Below, one piece after another: positions 35,055 to 43,927 of a stretch of DNA of 64,000 nt; within the stretch, counting starts at the first letter, position 1, and each line of letters opens with the position of its first letter. This stretch comes from Curvibacter lanceolatus ATCC 14669. Its GTDB lineage: Bacteria; Pseudomonadota; Gammaproteobacteria; Burkholderiales; Burkholderiaceae_C. The position numbers and the translations under genes were made by a program. Location of the stretch: NCBI RefSeq assembly GCF_000381265.1, contig NZ_KB906257.1, forward strand, positions 124,001 to 188,000, written 5' to 3'. The notes beneath the pieces were generated by a model. It was not told where the DNA came from, ran no database searches, and was given only the letters and a program-made list of their open reading frames with translations.

Positions 35055-36076
35055 GCGCAGCCGCCGGGTTGGGAGCCGGGCGCCAGCGGGTGCTGGTGTT
35101 CCGTGCCTTGCCACCTGATCAGTTGGCCCGGCTGCAGGCGGCCCACGAGGTCACGGTGGCCGACCCGCGCCAAGCGGGGCAGGCCGAGGCCTTCGAGGCC
35201 GCCCTGGCCCTGGCCGATGGCCTGATCGGCTCCAGCTACCCCATCACCCCCGACTTGCTGGCGCGGGCGCCACGACTGAAGGTGATCTCCAGCATCTCGG
35301 TGGGCGTGGACAACTACCCTTTGGCGGCGCTTGCGCAGCGTGGCATCTTGTTGTGCCACACCCCCGGGGTGTTGACTGAAACCACGGCCGACACGATTTT
35401 TGCGTTGATCCTGGCCACCAGCCGGCGCCTGGTCGAGCTGGCCAACCATGTGCGTGAAGGGCGCTGGCAGCGCAACATCGGCGAAGACCTGTTTGGCCGC
35501 GACGTGCATGGCAAGACCTTGGGGCTGGTGGGCTTTGGCCGCATCGGCCAGGCCCTGGCCCGGCGTGCCGCGCTGGGCTTTGGCATGCCGGTGCTCTACC
35601 ACGCTCGGCGCGCCGTGGACCTGTCGGTGCAGGCGCCCGCGTTGCAGGGCCGGGTGCGCCATGCGCCGCTCGAGGAGGTGCTGGCCGGCTCGGATGTGGT
35701 GGCGGTGGTGCTGCCCTTGAGCGATGAGACCCGGGGCCTGATGGGGCCGCGTGAATTCGGCCTGATGAAGCCAGGCGCCATCTTCGTCAACGGCGCCCGG
35801 GGTGCCATCGTGCAGGAGGCGGCGCTGTTGCAGGCCCTGGAGTCCGGCCCCTTGTGGGCCGCCGGCCTGGATGTGTTTGCCACCGAGCCGCTGCCGCTGG
35901 ATTCGCCCCTGCGCGGGCATCCGCGCATCACCGCCTTGCCCCACATCGGCTCGGCCACCCTGGAGACGCGGCACGCCATGGCGGTGCTGGCCACCAGCAA
36001 CCTGTTGCAGGCCTTGGCGGGCGAGCGACCGCAAGCGGTCTTCGCCGGATCGGGATGGGGCGAAAGCGCTGGGTAA
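35051..36076 (+). CDS. kguD: D-2-hydroxyacid dehydrogenase, 2-ketogluconate (6-phosphate) reductase KguD-like
   Basis: 341 aa from GTG 35051 (GTGA overlap with the kinase). NAD(P)-binding loop LGLVGFGRIGQALARRAAL near residue 160, then the catalytic trio: arginine in FVNGARGAIV, glutamate in DVFATEPLPLDS, and histidine in ALPHIGSATLET. The family includes glyoxylate/hydroxypyruvate reductases and the 2-ketogluconate-6-phosphate reductase KguD. As last gene of the operon, the KguD reading yields 6-phosphogluconate for the Entner-Doudoroff or pentose phosphate route. GhrB-type activity is the alternative. Confidence 0.82.
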   Translation: MSAAAGLGAGRQRVLVFRALPPDQLARLQAAHEVTVADPRQAGQAEAFEAALALADGLIGSSYPITPDLLARAPRLKVISSISVGVDNYPLAALAQRGILLCHTPGVLTETTADTIFALILATSRRLVELANHVREGRWQRNIGEDLFGRDVHGKTLGLVGFGRIGQALARRAALGFGMPVLYHARRAVDLSVQAPALQGRVRHAPLEEVLAGSDVVAVVLPLSDETRGLMGPREFGLMKPGAIFVNGARGAIVQEAALLQALESGPLWAAGLDVFATEPLPLDSPLRGHPRITALPHIGSATLETRHAMAVLATSNLLQALAGERPQAVFAGSGWGESAG

Positions 36077-36088
36077 CGACGCGCCGGC

Positions 36089-37261
36089 TCAGCCGGTGCG
36101 CAGGCCGTCGCTTTGCACGTAGGGCTTGAACATCGAGAACTTCTCGGCCTGCATGCGTTGGGTGGCGATGTTCTCCAAAGCTTCCATCGTCTGACCATCG
36201 GTAGGCCACATGGCCATGCCCAGGCTGATGTCGAGTTGGATGGGTGTGTTGCGAACCTCGATGGGCTGTGCCAGCAGGCCGCGCAGTCGGGCCACAGCGC
36301 CCCTCAGGTGCTCCTGGGTGGGGGTGTGGTGCAAGACCACCCCGAACAGGTCTTCACCTATCGCGCTGGCAAAGTCGGCCTCGCGGGCGTACTCGTTCAG
36401 GCGATTGCCCAAGGCTGCCAGAACCTCGTCGCGCAGCCTGCTGTCGCGCTGGCCGCCAGGGCGGTGAAATTCATTCAGATCGACGAGCAGGTAGCTGAAG
36501 CGGACGCCCGAGCGCTCGCAGCGGGCGATCTCGCGCTGCATGACCTCGACCATGCGCTGGCGGCCGCTCAAGCCGCTGACAGGGTCTTTCTGCAGCAGCT
36601 GTCGCAGCGAGGCTTGGGAGCGCACATAGCAGGCCATGTGGATGCTGTAGGTCCAACCCATGATGCTCAGAACCACCACGGCCAGCGTGAGGGAGTGGAT
36701 TGGGTGGTTCTGCAAGGCCTCGGGGCTGGCAACCTGCCCGGCCACCAGGCTGCGGGCCGCCATGGCGCCGGCAATCCCCATCAGGAAGAACGCGACCAAG
36801 CTGTTGATCATCCGGTCATCGCCCTTCACCGGCCGCAACATCGTGAAGGCCGCGACCAGCACGACCACCGAGTAGGCCGCATCGTGGAAGATACGCTGCG
36901 CCAGCATCTCATCTTCGTACCACCAGTTGAGCAGCACGAACACGGGCACCAAGACCAGCCCGGCTTGCCAACGCAGCTTGGAAGGCCGTTGCATGAAGCG
37001 CAGCGACCCCTCCAGCACCATCAGCAGGGCCGCAAATACAAAGCCACCGTTGATCAACATGGGCCAGTCGGGGCCGTCTGTGCGGGGCGGTGGCAGGGTG
37101 GCCAGAAAGAAACCAACGGCGCCCGTGGCACCTGCGCCAGCAAACCACCGCACCCCGGCCATGTGCCGATTGGCCCGCCAGGTCGTGAACAGGAGCACGG
37201 CGGCGATGGACGCAGCCGTGACCATCAGAAAGGCGATGATCGATTGGTTCAGGAATCGCAT
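36089..37261 (-). CDS. Membrane protein with degenerate GGDEF domain
   Basis: 390 aa from ATG 37261; in-frame starts at 37384 and 37393 would add an AT-rich, poorly hydrophobic 41-44 residue leader. Six or seven membrane helices (residues about 5-210) precede a GGDEF-type domain (about 230-380). The active-site signature is SAIGEDLFG instead of R-GGDEF, and the metal/substrate motif D-x-D-x-F-K-x-I-N-D-x-x-G-H is replaced by LVDLNEFHRPGG. Cyclase activity is therefore unlikely; it may bind nucleotide or act as a sensor. Converges with kguD, 12 bp apart. Confidence 0.78.
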   Translation of the reverse strand: MRFLNQSIIAFLMVTAASIAAVLLFTTWRANRHMAGVRWFAGAGATGAVGFFLATLPPPRTDGPDWPMLINGGFVFAALLMVLEGSLRFMQRPSKLRWQAGLVLVPVFVLLNWWYEDEMLAQRIFHDAAYSVVVLVAAFTMLRPVKGDDRMINSLVAFFLMGIAGAMAARSLVAGQVASPEALQNHPIHSLTLAVVVLSIMGWTYSIHMACYVRSQASLRQLLQKDPVSGLSGRQRMVEVMQREIARCERSGVRFSYLLVDLNEFHRPGGQRDSRLRDEVLAALGNRLNEYAREADFASAIGEDLFGVVLHHTPTQEHLRGAVARLRGLLAQPIEVRNTPIQLDISLGMAMWPTDGQTMEALENIATQRMQAEKFSMFKPYVQSDGLRTG

Positions 37262-37481
37262 GAGGTGAACGAGGCCATGACGGCAATGCCAGCGAAAACC
37301 GCGCCAGGCGAGGCGCAGGTTTTCATATCCATCAAGTTTACCGTCTTTCTTTGTATAAATGGTTAAATTGATAGGATTGCTCATGAACAGCATTTGAGGT
37401 GCGGCTGTCGGCGCGTGGCTGATGTATTTGCGGGTGTGAATGCATCAAGATGGTGCATTCTAGAGGCCTCCCGGGGAGGCT

Positions 37482-37754
37482 TCAGCGTCCTCGGCTGCGG
37501 CGCTGCCAGAGGTACTGTCCCACAAAGGCCAGGCCCAGCACCAGGCTGAACCAGCCCACCAGGGAGGAGCCGCCGACGGCCTGTTGCAGGGCGGGCGACT
37601 GGATGAAATGCGGCGAGATCAGCACGGCCAGGCCGATCAGGGCACACAGCACGCCCTTGTGCAGCAGCAGCTTGTTGGCGCCTGGCTGGCGACGCAGCGG
37701 CGAGGTGGCGGGCGCCGGTGTGGCGCGGGCAGGGGTCTTGGATTTCTTGGACAT
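37482..37754 (-). CDS. Small two-helix membrane protein, uncharacterised
   Basis: 90 aa from ATG 37754 (MSKKSKTPARAT); ATG 37766 is four codons earlier. A basic, Pro/Ala-rich N-terminus of about 30 residues leads to two hydrophobic segments (LLLHKGVLCALIGLAVLISP and SLVGWFSLVLGLAFVGQYLW) and a short Arg-rich tail. No family is recognised. Looks like the small inner-membrane proteins common in Burkholderiales. Confidence 0.6.
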   Translation of the reverse strand: MSKKSKTPARATPAPATSPLRRQPGANKLLLHKGVLCALIGLAVLISPHFIQSPALQQAVGGSSLVGWFSLVLGLAFVGQYLWQRRSRGR

Positions 37755-37901
37755 GGCGGGCGACATTGTGCGCGCCAATTCTGACGCCGACGAACACGCC
37801 GCCGGCTTTGTCACCCACGTGCACGACGCTGCCCCGGGGGGCTCTTAAACTGCCCGATTGCAGATTTTTGCCCATCCACCCCAAGACAAGGAAGACATCT
37901 C

Positions 37902-38813
37902 ATGAGCAAGCTCGATTTCACCGGCCGCGTGGCCATCGTGACCGGCGCCGGTGGCGGCCTGGGCAAACAGCACGCCCTGGCGCTGGCCCGGCGCGGCGCC
38001 AAGGTGGTGGTCAACGACCTGGGGGGCGCGGTGGATGGCGCCGGTGGCTCGGTGACCGCTGCCCAGGCCGTGGTCGACGAGATCCGTGCTGCCGGTGGCG
38101 AAGCGATCGCCAACGGCGCGTCGGTGACCGATTTCGCCGCTGTCGAGGCCATGGTGCAACAGGCCATCGACGCCTGGGGCCGGGTCGACATCCTGGTCAA
38201 CAACGCCGGCATCCTGCGCGACAAGAGCTTTTCCAAGATGGAGCTGGCCGATTTCCGCCTGGTGGTCGATGTGCACCTGATGGGCGCCGTGAACTGCACC
38301 AAGGCCGTCTGGCCGCACATGAACGCACAAAAGTACGGCCGCATCGTGATGACCACCTCGTCCAGCGGCCTGTATGGCAACTTCGGCCAGAGCAACTACG
38401 GTGCTGCCAAGCTGGCCCTGGTGGGGCTGATGCAGACCCTGAGCCTGGAAGGCGCCAAGAACAACATCCACGTCAACTGCCTGGCCCCCACCGCGGCCAC
38501 GCGCATGACCGAAGGCCTGATGCCCGCCGACGTGCTGGCCGCCCTCCAACCCGAGGCCGTGGTGCCCGCCATGCTGGTGCTGGCCGCCGAGAGCGCCCCC
38601 ACCCGCACCATCCTGTGCGCCGGCGCCGGCACCTATGAAGCCGCCCACATCACCCTGACCGAAGGCGTGCACCTGGGCCTGACCGAAGACACCCCGGAAC
38701 GCCTGGCCGCCCGCCTGGCTGAAGTAACCGACCGCCAAGGCGAGCAAGTCCCCCAAAGCGGCGCCGCCCAAGGCACCAACGAGGTCGGCAAAGCCTTCGC
38801 CGCCAAACGCTGA
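37902..38813 (+). CDS. SDR family oxidoreductase, peroxisomal multifunctional enzyme/3-hydroxyacyl-CoA dehydrogenase-like
   Basis: 303 aa. Rossmann motif VAIVTGAGGGLGKQHALAL at residues 10-28, NNAGILRDKSF near 100, and the catalytic Ser-Tyr-Lys in TSSSGLYGNFGQSNYGAAK (about 148-166). The NAGILRDKSF pattern and the long insert VVNDLGGAVDGAGGS are typical of the (3R)-hydroxyacyl-CoA dehydrogenase part of multifunctional enzyme type 2. A beta-oxidation role is likely but substrate is not fixed. Followed by a hairpin at 38882. Confidence 0.85.
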   Translation: MSKLDFTGRVAIVTGAGGGLGKQHALALARRGAKVVVNDLGGAVDGAGGSVTAAQAVVDEIRAAGGEAIANGASVTDFAAVEAMVQQAIDAWGRVDILVNNAGILRDKSFSKMELADFRLVVDVHLMGAVNCTKAVWPHMNAQKYGRIVMTTSSSGLYGNFGQSNYGAAKLALVGLMQTLSLEGAKNNIHVNCLAPTAATRMTEGLMPADVLAALQPEAVVPAMLVLAAESAPTRTILCAGAGTYEAAHITLTEGVHLGLTEDTPERLAARLAEVTDRQGEQVPQSGAAQGTNEVGKAFAAKR

Positions 38814-38881
38814 GCCCTGCGGCTCCAGGCCTGCCTGCGCAGGGCTGGAAAGGGCGAAGAGCGCCTAAGTTCAGCGTCAAT

Positions 38882-38899
38882 GGGGACCGTCAGGTCCCC
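38882..38899 (+). terminator. Hairpin terminator after the SDR gene
   Basis: GGGGACC pairs with GGTCCCC around GTCA, followed by TTCTATGTTTA. It lies 68 bp past the stop. The T-tract is imperfect, so termination may be partial. Confidence 0.5.
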
Positions 38900-38933
38900 T
38901 TCTATGTTTAGGCAAGGCCTAAAACGAAGCGGT

Positions 38934-39016
38934 CAGCCCGCCGCCGGGCCGCCCCAAGGCGGGCTGGGCCCCCCTGGGGGGCAGCGACCACACGAAGTGA
39001 GGGAGCGTGGGGGCCA
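38934..39016. repeat. Dispersed extragenic palindromic repeat, copy 1
   Basis: Contains CAGCCCGCC/GGCGGGCTG (38934-38966), CCCCCC-T-GGGGGG (38969-38981) and the string GGCAGCGACCACACGAAGTG before GCGTGGGGGCC. A related sequence lies at 63949-64000. It separates the 3' ends of the SDR and AIM24 genes. Confidence 0.65.
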
Positions 39017-39832
39017 TCAATCCTCGTCGTTGCCGCCCAGCAACCCACCCAGCAGGCTGCCACCCGCCAGGCCGCCGAGCACCGAGCCTTCCTCCTTGGC
39101 CCCCCCACGCTGGGGCGCTGCCGCGAAGATGCGTGAGGCCAGGCGTGAGAACGGCAGGCTTTGCAGCCACACCGTGCCCGGCCCGGTCAGCTTGGCCAGG
39201 AACAAGCCCTCGCCGCCGAACAGCGCCGTCTTGATCTTGCCCACGTACTGGATCTCGAAGGCCACGCTGGGCGTGTAAGCCACCACGCAGCCGGTATCGA
39301 CCAGCAGGGTCTGGCCGGCCTGCAGCTCGCGCCGCACCACCGTGCCGCCCGCGTGCACAAAGGCCAGGCCGTCGCCGTCCAGCCTTTGCATGATGAAGCC
39401 TTCGCCGCCAAAAAAGCCCGTGCTCAGCTTCTGCTGCACGGCGATGCCCAGCGACACGCCGCGTGCTGCGCACAGAAACGCGTCCTTCTGGCAGATCAGC
39501 GTGCCGCCCAGTTGGCGCAGGTCCATCGGCAGGATCTTGCCCGGGTAGGGCGCCGCAAAGGCCACGCGCAGCTTCTGTGTGGCCTGGTTGGTGTAAATCG
39601 TGGTGAACAGCGATTCGCCCGTAACCAGGCGCTTGCCGGCGCCCAGCAGCTTGCCGAAAAAGCCGCCTTGCTGCGCGCTGCCGTCGCCGAACACCGTGTC
39701 CATGGAGATGCCGGCGTCCATGAACATCATGCTGCCGGCTTCGCCGATGGCGGCCTCGCCGGGGTCGAGCTCGACCTCGACAAACTGCATTTCAGCGCCG
39801 CGAATTTCGTAATCGATGACGTCCATGGCCAT
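39017..39832 (-). CDS. AIM24 / TIGR00266 family protein
   Basis: 271 aa. The AIM24 domain fills residues about 5-230, with [40 protein letters not shown] and repeated beta-strand pairs. The C-terminus ends in a Gly/Leu-rich tail [20 protein letters not shown], usual in the bacterial members. Function is unknown; structural relatives form beta-sandwich oligomers. ATG 39832 has GGAG eight bases upstream; ATG 39826 is possible. Confidence 0.83.
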   Translation of the reverse strand: MAMDVIDYEIRGAEMQFVEVELDPGEAAIGEAGSMMFMDAGISMDTVFGDGSAQQGGFFGKLLGAGKRLVTGESLFTTIYTNQATQKLRVAFAAPYPGKILPMDLRQLGGTLICQKDAFLCAARGVSLGIAVQQKLSTGFFGGEGFIMQRLDGDGLAFVHAGGTVVRRELQAGQTLLVDTGCVVAYTPSVAFEIQYVGKIKTALFGGEGLFLAKLTGPGTVWLQSLPFSRLASRIFAAAPQRGGAKEEGSVLGGLAGGSLLGGLLGGNDED

Positions 39833-40081
39833 GGCCAGATCTCCGGTTGGGTGGGCATATCGGCCCGGTCGGGCCCTGGCGTGGGGCACCGAGCCCCGCG
39901 CGCGCCGCGATGGTAACCAAGTTGCATGACCCTAGGCGCGATCCCGCACCAGCTCAGAATCGGCTTTTCTGCCGGCGGGCCCATTTTTGCCCCGCAGCGC
40001 GGGCTGGCTTGCGCCATGTGGCTGCAACTGTCAGCAGACCGTGATAAGTTCCGCCGCAACACAAAGACAAGGTCCCCCGAC

Positions 40082-41632
40082 ATGAGCTCATTGCAGGCCC
40101 GCCTCAACGCCCTGACCCCCGCACGACTGGGTGGCATCCGCCGTGGCATTGAAAAAGAAAGCCTGCGGGCTTTGTCCGAAGGCGGGCTGGCACTCACGCC
40201 GCACCCCCGTGCCCTGGGCTCGGCGCTCACCCACCCGTCCATCACCACCGATTACAGCGAGTCGCAGGTCGAGTTGATCACCAGTGCGCACGCCCGGGTG
40301 GAAGACTGCCTTGATGAACTCACCCAGGTGCACCAGTTCGTGTACCGCGTGCTGCGCGAGCAGGGCGACGAGATGCTGTGGGTCTCCAGCATGCCCTGCG
40401 GCCTGCCTACCGATGAGACCATCCCACTGGCGCGCTACGGCTCGTCGAACGTCGGCCGCGCCAAGAGCGTGTACCGCATGGGCCTGGGGCACCGCTATGG
40501 GCGGCGCATGCAGACCATCTCGGGCATCCACTACAACTGGTCGCTGCCCGGCGTGAGCAGCGAGCAGTATTTCGGCCTGATCCGCAATTTCCGCCGCCAG
40601 GCCTTTTTGCTGCTCTACCTGTTCGGGGCCTCGCCGGCGCTGTGCCCCACCTTTGTGAGCGGGCGCGAGCACGAGCTGCAGACGCTCAGCGACTGTGCGC
40701 TGTACATGCCGCATGGCACCTCGCTGCGCATGGGCCGCCTGGGCTACCAGAGCGATGCACAGGCCACCCTGGCCGTCAGCTACAACAGCCTGGAGGGCTA
40801 TGCCGCCTCGCTGCACGACGCGCTGACCCGCCCTTACCCGGCCTACGAGACGGTGGGCATCCGCAACCCGGGTGGCGACTACAACCAGCTCTCCACCACC
40901 TTGCTGCAGATCGAGAACGAGTTCTACGGCACCATCCGACCCAAGCGCACCATCTTCCCCGGTGAGCGTCCGCTGCATGCCTTGCGTGAGCGTGGGGTGG
41001 AGTACGTGGAAGTGCGCCTGATGGACCTCGACCCCTTTGTGCCGGTGGGCATCACGGCCCAGACCATGCGCTTCCTGGATGTGTTCCTGCTGCAATGCCT
41101 GCTGGCCGACAGCCCGCCCGATACCCCGGCCGAGATCGCCGAACTCAAGCACAACCAGCACCACACGGCCGCCCGGGGCCGCGAGCCCGGGCTGACCCTG
41201 CGCCGCGCCGGTGGCGAGCAATCGCTGACCGACTGGGGGCGTGAGATCCTGGCGCAGTGCGAGCCGATGGCCGCTGCCCTGGACGCGGCGCACCGCAGCA
41301 CCGACTACAGCCAGGCCGTGGCCGCCGCCTATGCCCTGCTGGCCGACCCGACGCAAACCCCGTCGGCCCGGGTGCTGCAGAGCATGGCCGGCTGCGACAA
41401 CAGCTTTGTGCGCTTTGTGCGCGAGCGCTCGCAGGCCACCCGCGATACGCTGCTGGCCCAGCCCTGGTCGTTTGAGCAGCAAGCCCGCTTCCTGGCGCTG
41501 AGCCAGAAATCGGTGGCCGATCAGCGCGCCATCGAGGCGGCCGATGTGCTGAGCTTCGAGGCCTACCGTGAGCAGTACGTGTCGCCCGATCGCCTGGGCT
41601 TGCAACTGCCGGCTGCGGCGGTGCTTGGGTAG
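40082..41632 (+). CDS. gshA: Glutamate-cysteine ligase
   Basis: 516 aa, proteobacterial class I GshA. GGIRRGIEKESLRAL near residue 18 carries the ATP/Mg ligand glutamates, DYSESQVELITS near 60, and GGDYNQLSTTLLQIENEFYG near 265 with VEYVEVRLMDLDPF near 315. It makes gamma-glutamylcysteine, the first step of glutathione synthesis. The ATG at 40082 fits the family N-terminus although the frame is open further upstream. gshB is not in the window. Confidence 0.94.
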   Translation: MSSLQARLNALTPARLGGIRRGIEKESLRALSEGGLALTPHPRALGSALTHPSITTDYSESQVELITSAHARVEDCLDELTQVHQFVYRVLREQGDEMLWVSSMPCGLPTDETIPLARYGSSNVGRAKSVYRMGLGHRYGRRMQTISGIHYNWSLPGVSSEQYFGLIRNFRRQAFLLLYLFGASPALCPTFVSGREHELQTLSDCALYMPHGTSLRMGRLGYQSDAQATLAVSYNSLEGYAASLHDALTRPYPAYETVGIRNPGGDYNQLSTTLLQIENEFYGTIRPKRTIFPGERPLHALRERGVEYVEVRLMDLDPFVPVGITAQTMRFLDVFLLQCLLADSPPDTPAEIAELKHNQHHTAARGREPGLTLRRAGGEQSLTDWGREILAQCEPMAAALDAAHRSTDYSQAVAAAYALLADPTQTPSARVLQSMAGCDNSFVRFVRERSQATRDTLLAQPWSFEQQARFLALSQKSVADQRAIEAADVLSFEAYREQYVSPDRLGLQLPAAAVLG

Positions 41633-41678
41633 AATCTCGCCCCCGTCCGTCACGTTCGCACAACAAGAAAGCCCTCTC

Positions 41679-42641
41679 ATGGCCATCCAGTGGTTTCCCG
41701 GTCACATGCACCTCACGCGCAAGGCGATTGGGGAGCGCATCAAGGAAATCGATGTGGTGATCGAGATGCTGGACGCGCGCCTGCCGGGCTCCAGTGCCAA
41801 CCCCATGCTGGTCGGGCTGACGGCGGTGAAGCCCGCGCTCAAGGTGCTCAACAAGGCCGATCTGGCCGACCCGGTGCACACGGAGGCCTGGCTGGCCCAT
41901 TACAACGCCCAGCCCGGCACCCGCGCCATCGCGCTGGACAAGCAGAACTCGGCCCCGGCGCGTGCGCTGGTCGAGGCCTGCCGCGTGCTGGCGCCCACCC
42001 GGGGCATCAGCCTGGCCAAGCCGATGCGGGTGCTGATCTGCGGCATCCCCAACGTGGGCAAGTCGACCCTGATCAACACCCTGGTGGGCAAGAAGTCGGC
42101 CAAGGCGGCCGACGAGGCCGGCGTCACCAAGACCGAGCAGCGCTATGTGCTCGAAGACGGCTTCTACCTGTACGACACCCCGGGCGTGCTGTGGCCGCGC
42201 ATCATCGTGGCCCAGAGCGGCTACAACCTGGCAGCCAGCGGCGCCGTGGGGCGCAATGCCTTTGACGATGCCGAAGTGGCCTTGGAGTTGCTGAGCTACC
42301 TCAAGCAGCACTATGTGCCCGCACTCGAGGCGCGCTACCAACTGGGCCTGCCGCCCGGCAGCGTGGCCGAGATGTCCGACGAAGACCTGCTGGCGGCCAT
42401 CGGGCGCAAGCGTGGCGCCTTGTTGGCGGGCGGGCGCATCAACGAGCAAAAGGCCGCCGAGATCGTGATCACCGACTTCCGCACCGGCACCCTGGGTCGC
42501 ATCAGCCTCGAAAGCCCTGAAGAATTTGCCCGCTGGCTGGCCGAGGGCAAGCAGCTCGATGCCGAACGCACGGCCCGAAAAGAGGCCTTCGACGTGGCCC
42601 GCAAGGCGCCCGGGCGCAAGACCCGTCAGCAGCGCTGGTGA
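41679..42641 (+). CDS. rbgA: Ribosome biogenesis GTPase YlqF/RbgA
   Basis: 320 aa. Circularly permuted GTPase: G4 LNKADLAD (about residue 57) precedes G1 GIPNVGKSTLIN (about 122) and G3 YDTPGVLWP (about 167). The N-terminus WFPGHMHLTRK is diagnostic of YlqF/RbgA, which in Bacillus completes 50S subunit assembly. The last 140 bases overlap the convergent MFS gene. A TAGAAT box overlaps the gshA stop just upstream and could be part of its promoter. Confidence 0.92.
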   Translation: MAIQWFPGHMHLTRKAIGERIKEIDVVIEMLDARLPGSSANPMLVGLTAVKPALKVLNKADLADPVHTEAWLAHYNAQPGTRAIALDKQNSAPARALVEACRVLAPTRGISLAKPMRVLICGIPNVGKSTLINTLVGKKSAKAADEAGVTKTEQRYVLEDGFYLYDTPGVLWPRIIVAQSGYNLAASGAVGRNAFDDAEVALELLSYLKQHYVPALEARYQLGLPPGSVAEMSDEDLLAAIGRKRGALLAGGRINEQKAAEIVITDFRTGTLGRISLESPEEFARWLAEGKQLDAERTARKEAFDVARKAPGRKTRQQRW

Positions 42642-43872
42642 GCGCCCACCCGGGCGTGGGCCCGTTGGCCAAGGTGCCTTGGCGGGCCCGTGCCAGCCGC
42701 TGGTCCAGGGCCAGCGCAGCCCAGGTGCCCAGGGCCAGCAGCGCGCCCAGGGCGCAGGTGCTGCACCAGCCGCCGTGCTGCCAGGCCAGCGAACCCAGGG
42801 CCGAACCCGAGGCCGCCCCGATGAAGTAACTGGTCATGTAGACCGCGTTCAGGCGTGAGCGCGACGGCGGCTCCAGGCCGTACACCACGTTCTGGTTGCT
42901 GATGTGCATGCTCTGCAGCGCCAGGTCGACCAGCAGCAGGCCGGCCAGAAACCAGGGCAGGCTGGCCGCTCCCAGCCACAGGCAGCCCCAGCCCAGCAAC
43001 AGCAAGCCCGCGCCCACCGCCGTGGTGGCCTGGGCCCAGCCGCGGTCTGACAGCTTGCCCACCACGCTGGCCATCAGGGCGCCCGCCACGGCCACCAGGC
43101 CGCACAGGCCGATGGCGCTGTCGCTCAGGCCATGGGCCGGGCCCGACAGCAGCAGCGCCATGGTCGAAAACAGCACGCTGACCGAGGCAAAGGCCAGGCC
43201 ACCGATCAACGAGCGGCTGCGCAGGCGCGGGTGGCGCGCCAGCAAGGTGCCCAGCGAACGCAGCACCTGGGCATAGCTGACCTGCCCCTCGTTGCGTGAC
43301 GGTGGCAGCTGGCGCCACAGGGCCAGCGCCACGCCCACCATCAGCACCCCGGCCACCTTGTAGACCGTGCTCCAGCCCCCCAGGGCCGACAGCAGGCCGG
43401 CCGCGCTGCGCGCGCCCAGGATGCCCGTGAGCAGGCCGCTCATGACCACGCCCACGGCCCAGCCGCTGCGCCCGGGGGCGGCCAGGGTGGCTGCCATGGG
43501 CACCAGCACCTGGGCCGCCACTGAAAACAGGCCTGTCATGAGTGTGCCCGCGGCCAGCCAGGCCAGGCTGGGGGCCCAGCCGCTGATGAACTGGCCCGCT
43601 GCCGCCAGCAGCATCAGCGTCACGGCCAGGCGCCGGCGCTCCAGCATGTCGCCCAGGGGCACCAGCAGCAACAGGCCGAGCGCATAAGACACCTGGGCCA
43701 GGGTCACGGTGAGGGCGGCCTGGGCTTCGCTCACCTGCAGCCCGAGCGCGATCGAATGCAGCAGGGGCTGGTTGAAGTAGTTGCCGCCGGCGCACAGCCC
43801 AGCGGCCACCGACATCAGCAGCAGCACGGGCAGGCTCAGGGCAGAGGGGGTTTTCGGGGTCACGGCAGGCAT
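42502..43872 (-). CDS. MFS transporter (YgaY/arabinose-efflux-like)
   Basis: 456 aa, 12 predicted membrane helices. PLGDMLERRRLAVTLMLLAA (the A-like motif between helices 2 and 3) and FNQPLLHSIALGLQVSEAQA mark the YnfM/YgaY-type drug/sugar efflux subfamily. The membrane part ends around LDQRLARARQG. Roughly 50 further residues, rich in Pro, Arg and Cys, are read antisense to the end of rbgA before the stop at 42502. Substrate unknown. Confidence 0.82.
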   Translation of the reverse strand: MPAVTPKTPSALSLPVLLLMSVAAGLCAGGNYFNQPLLHSIALGLQVSEAQAALTVTLAQVSYALGLLLLVPLGDMLERRRLAVTLMLLAAAGQFISGWAPSLAWLAAGTLMTGLFSVAAQVLVPMAATLAAPGRSGWAVGVVMSGLLTGILGARSAAGLLSALGGWSTVYKVAGVLMVGVALALWRQLPPSRNEGQVSYAQVLRSLGTLLARHPRLRSRSLIGGLAFASVSVLFSTMALLLSGPAHGLSDSAIGLCGLVAVAGALMASVVGKLSDRGWAQATTAVGAGLLLLGWGCLWLGAASLPWFLAGLLLVDLALQSMHISNQNVVYGLEPPSRSRLNAVYMTSYFIGAASGSALGSLAWQHGGWCSTCALGALLALGTWAALALDQRLARARQGTLANGPTPGWALTSAADGSCARAPCGPRRRPLFGPCVRHRAACPRPASGQILQGFRG

Positions 43873-43927
43873 CCAGGGTTCAGCCCGCCGCGAGGCGGGC
43901 GGCAGGCACCTGGCGGTGTTTCAAGAA

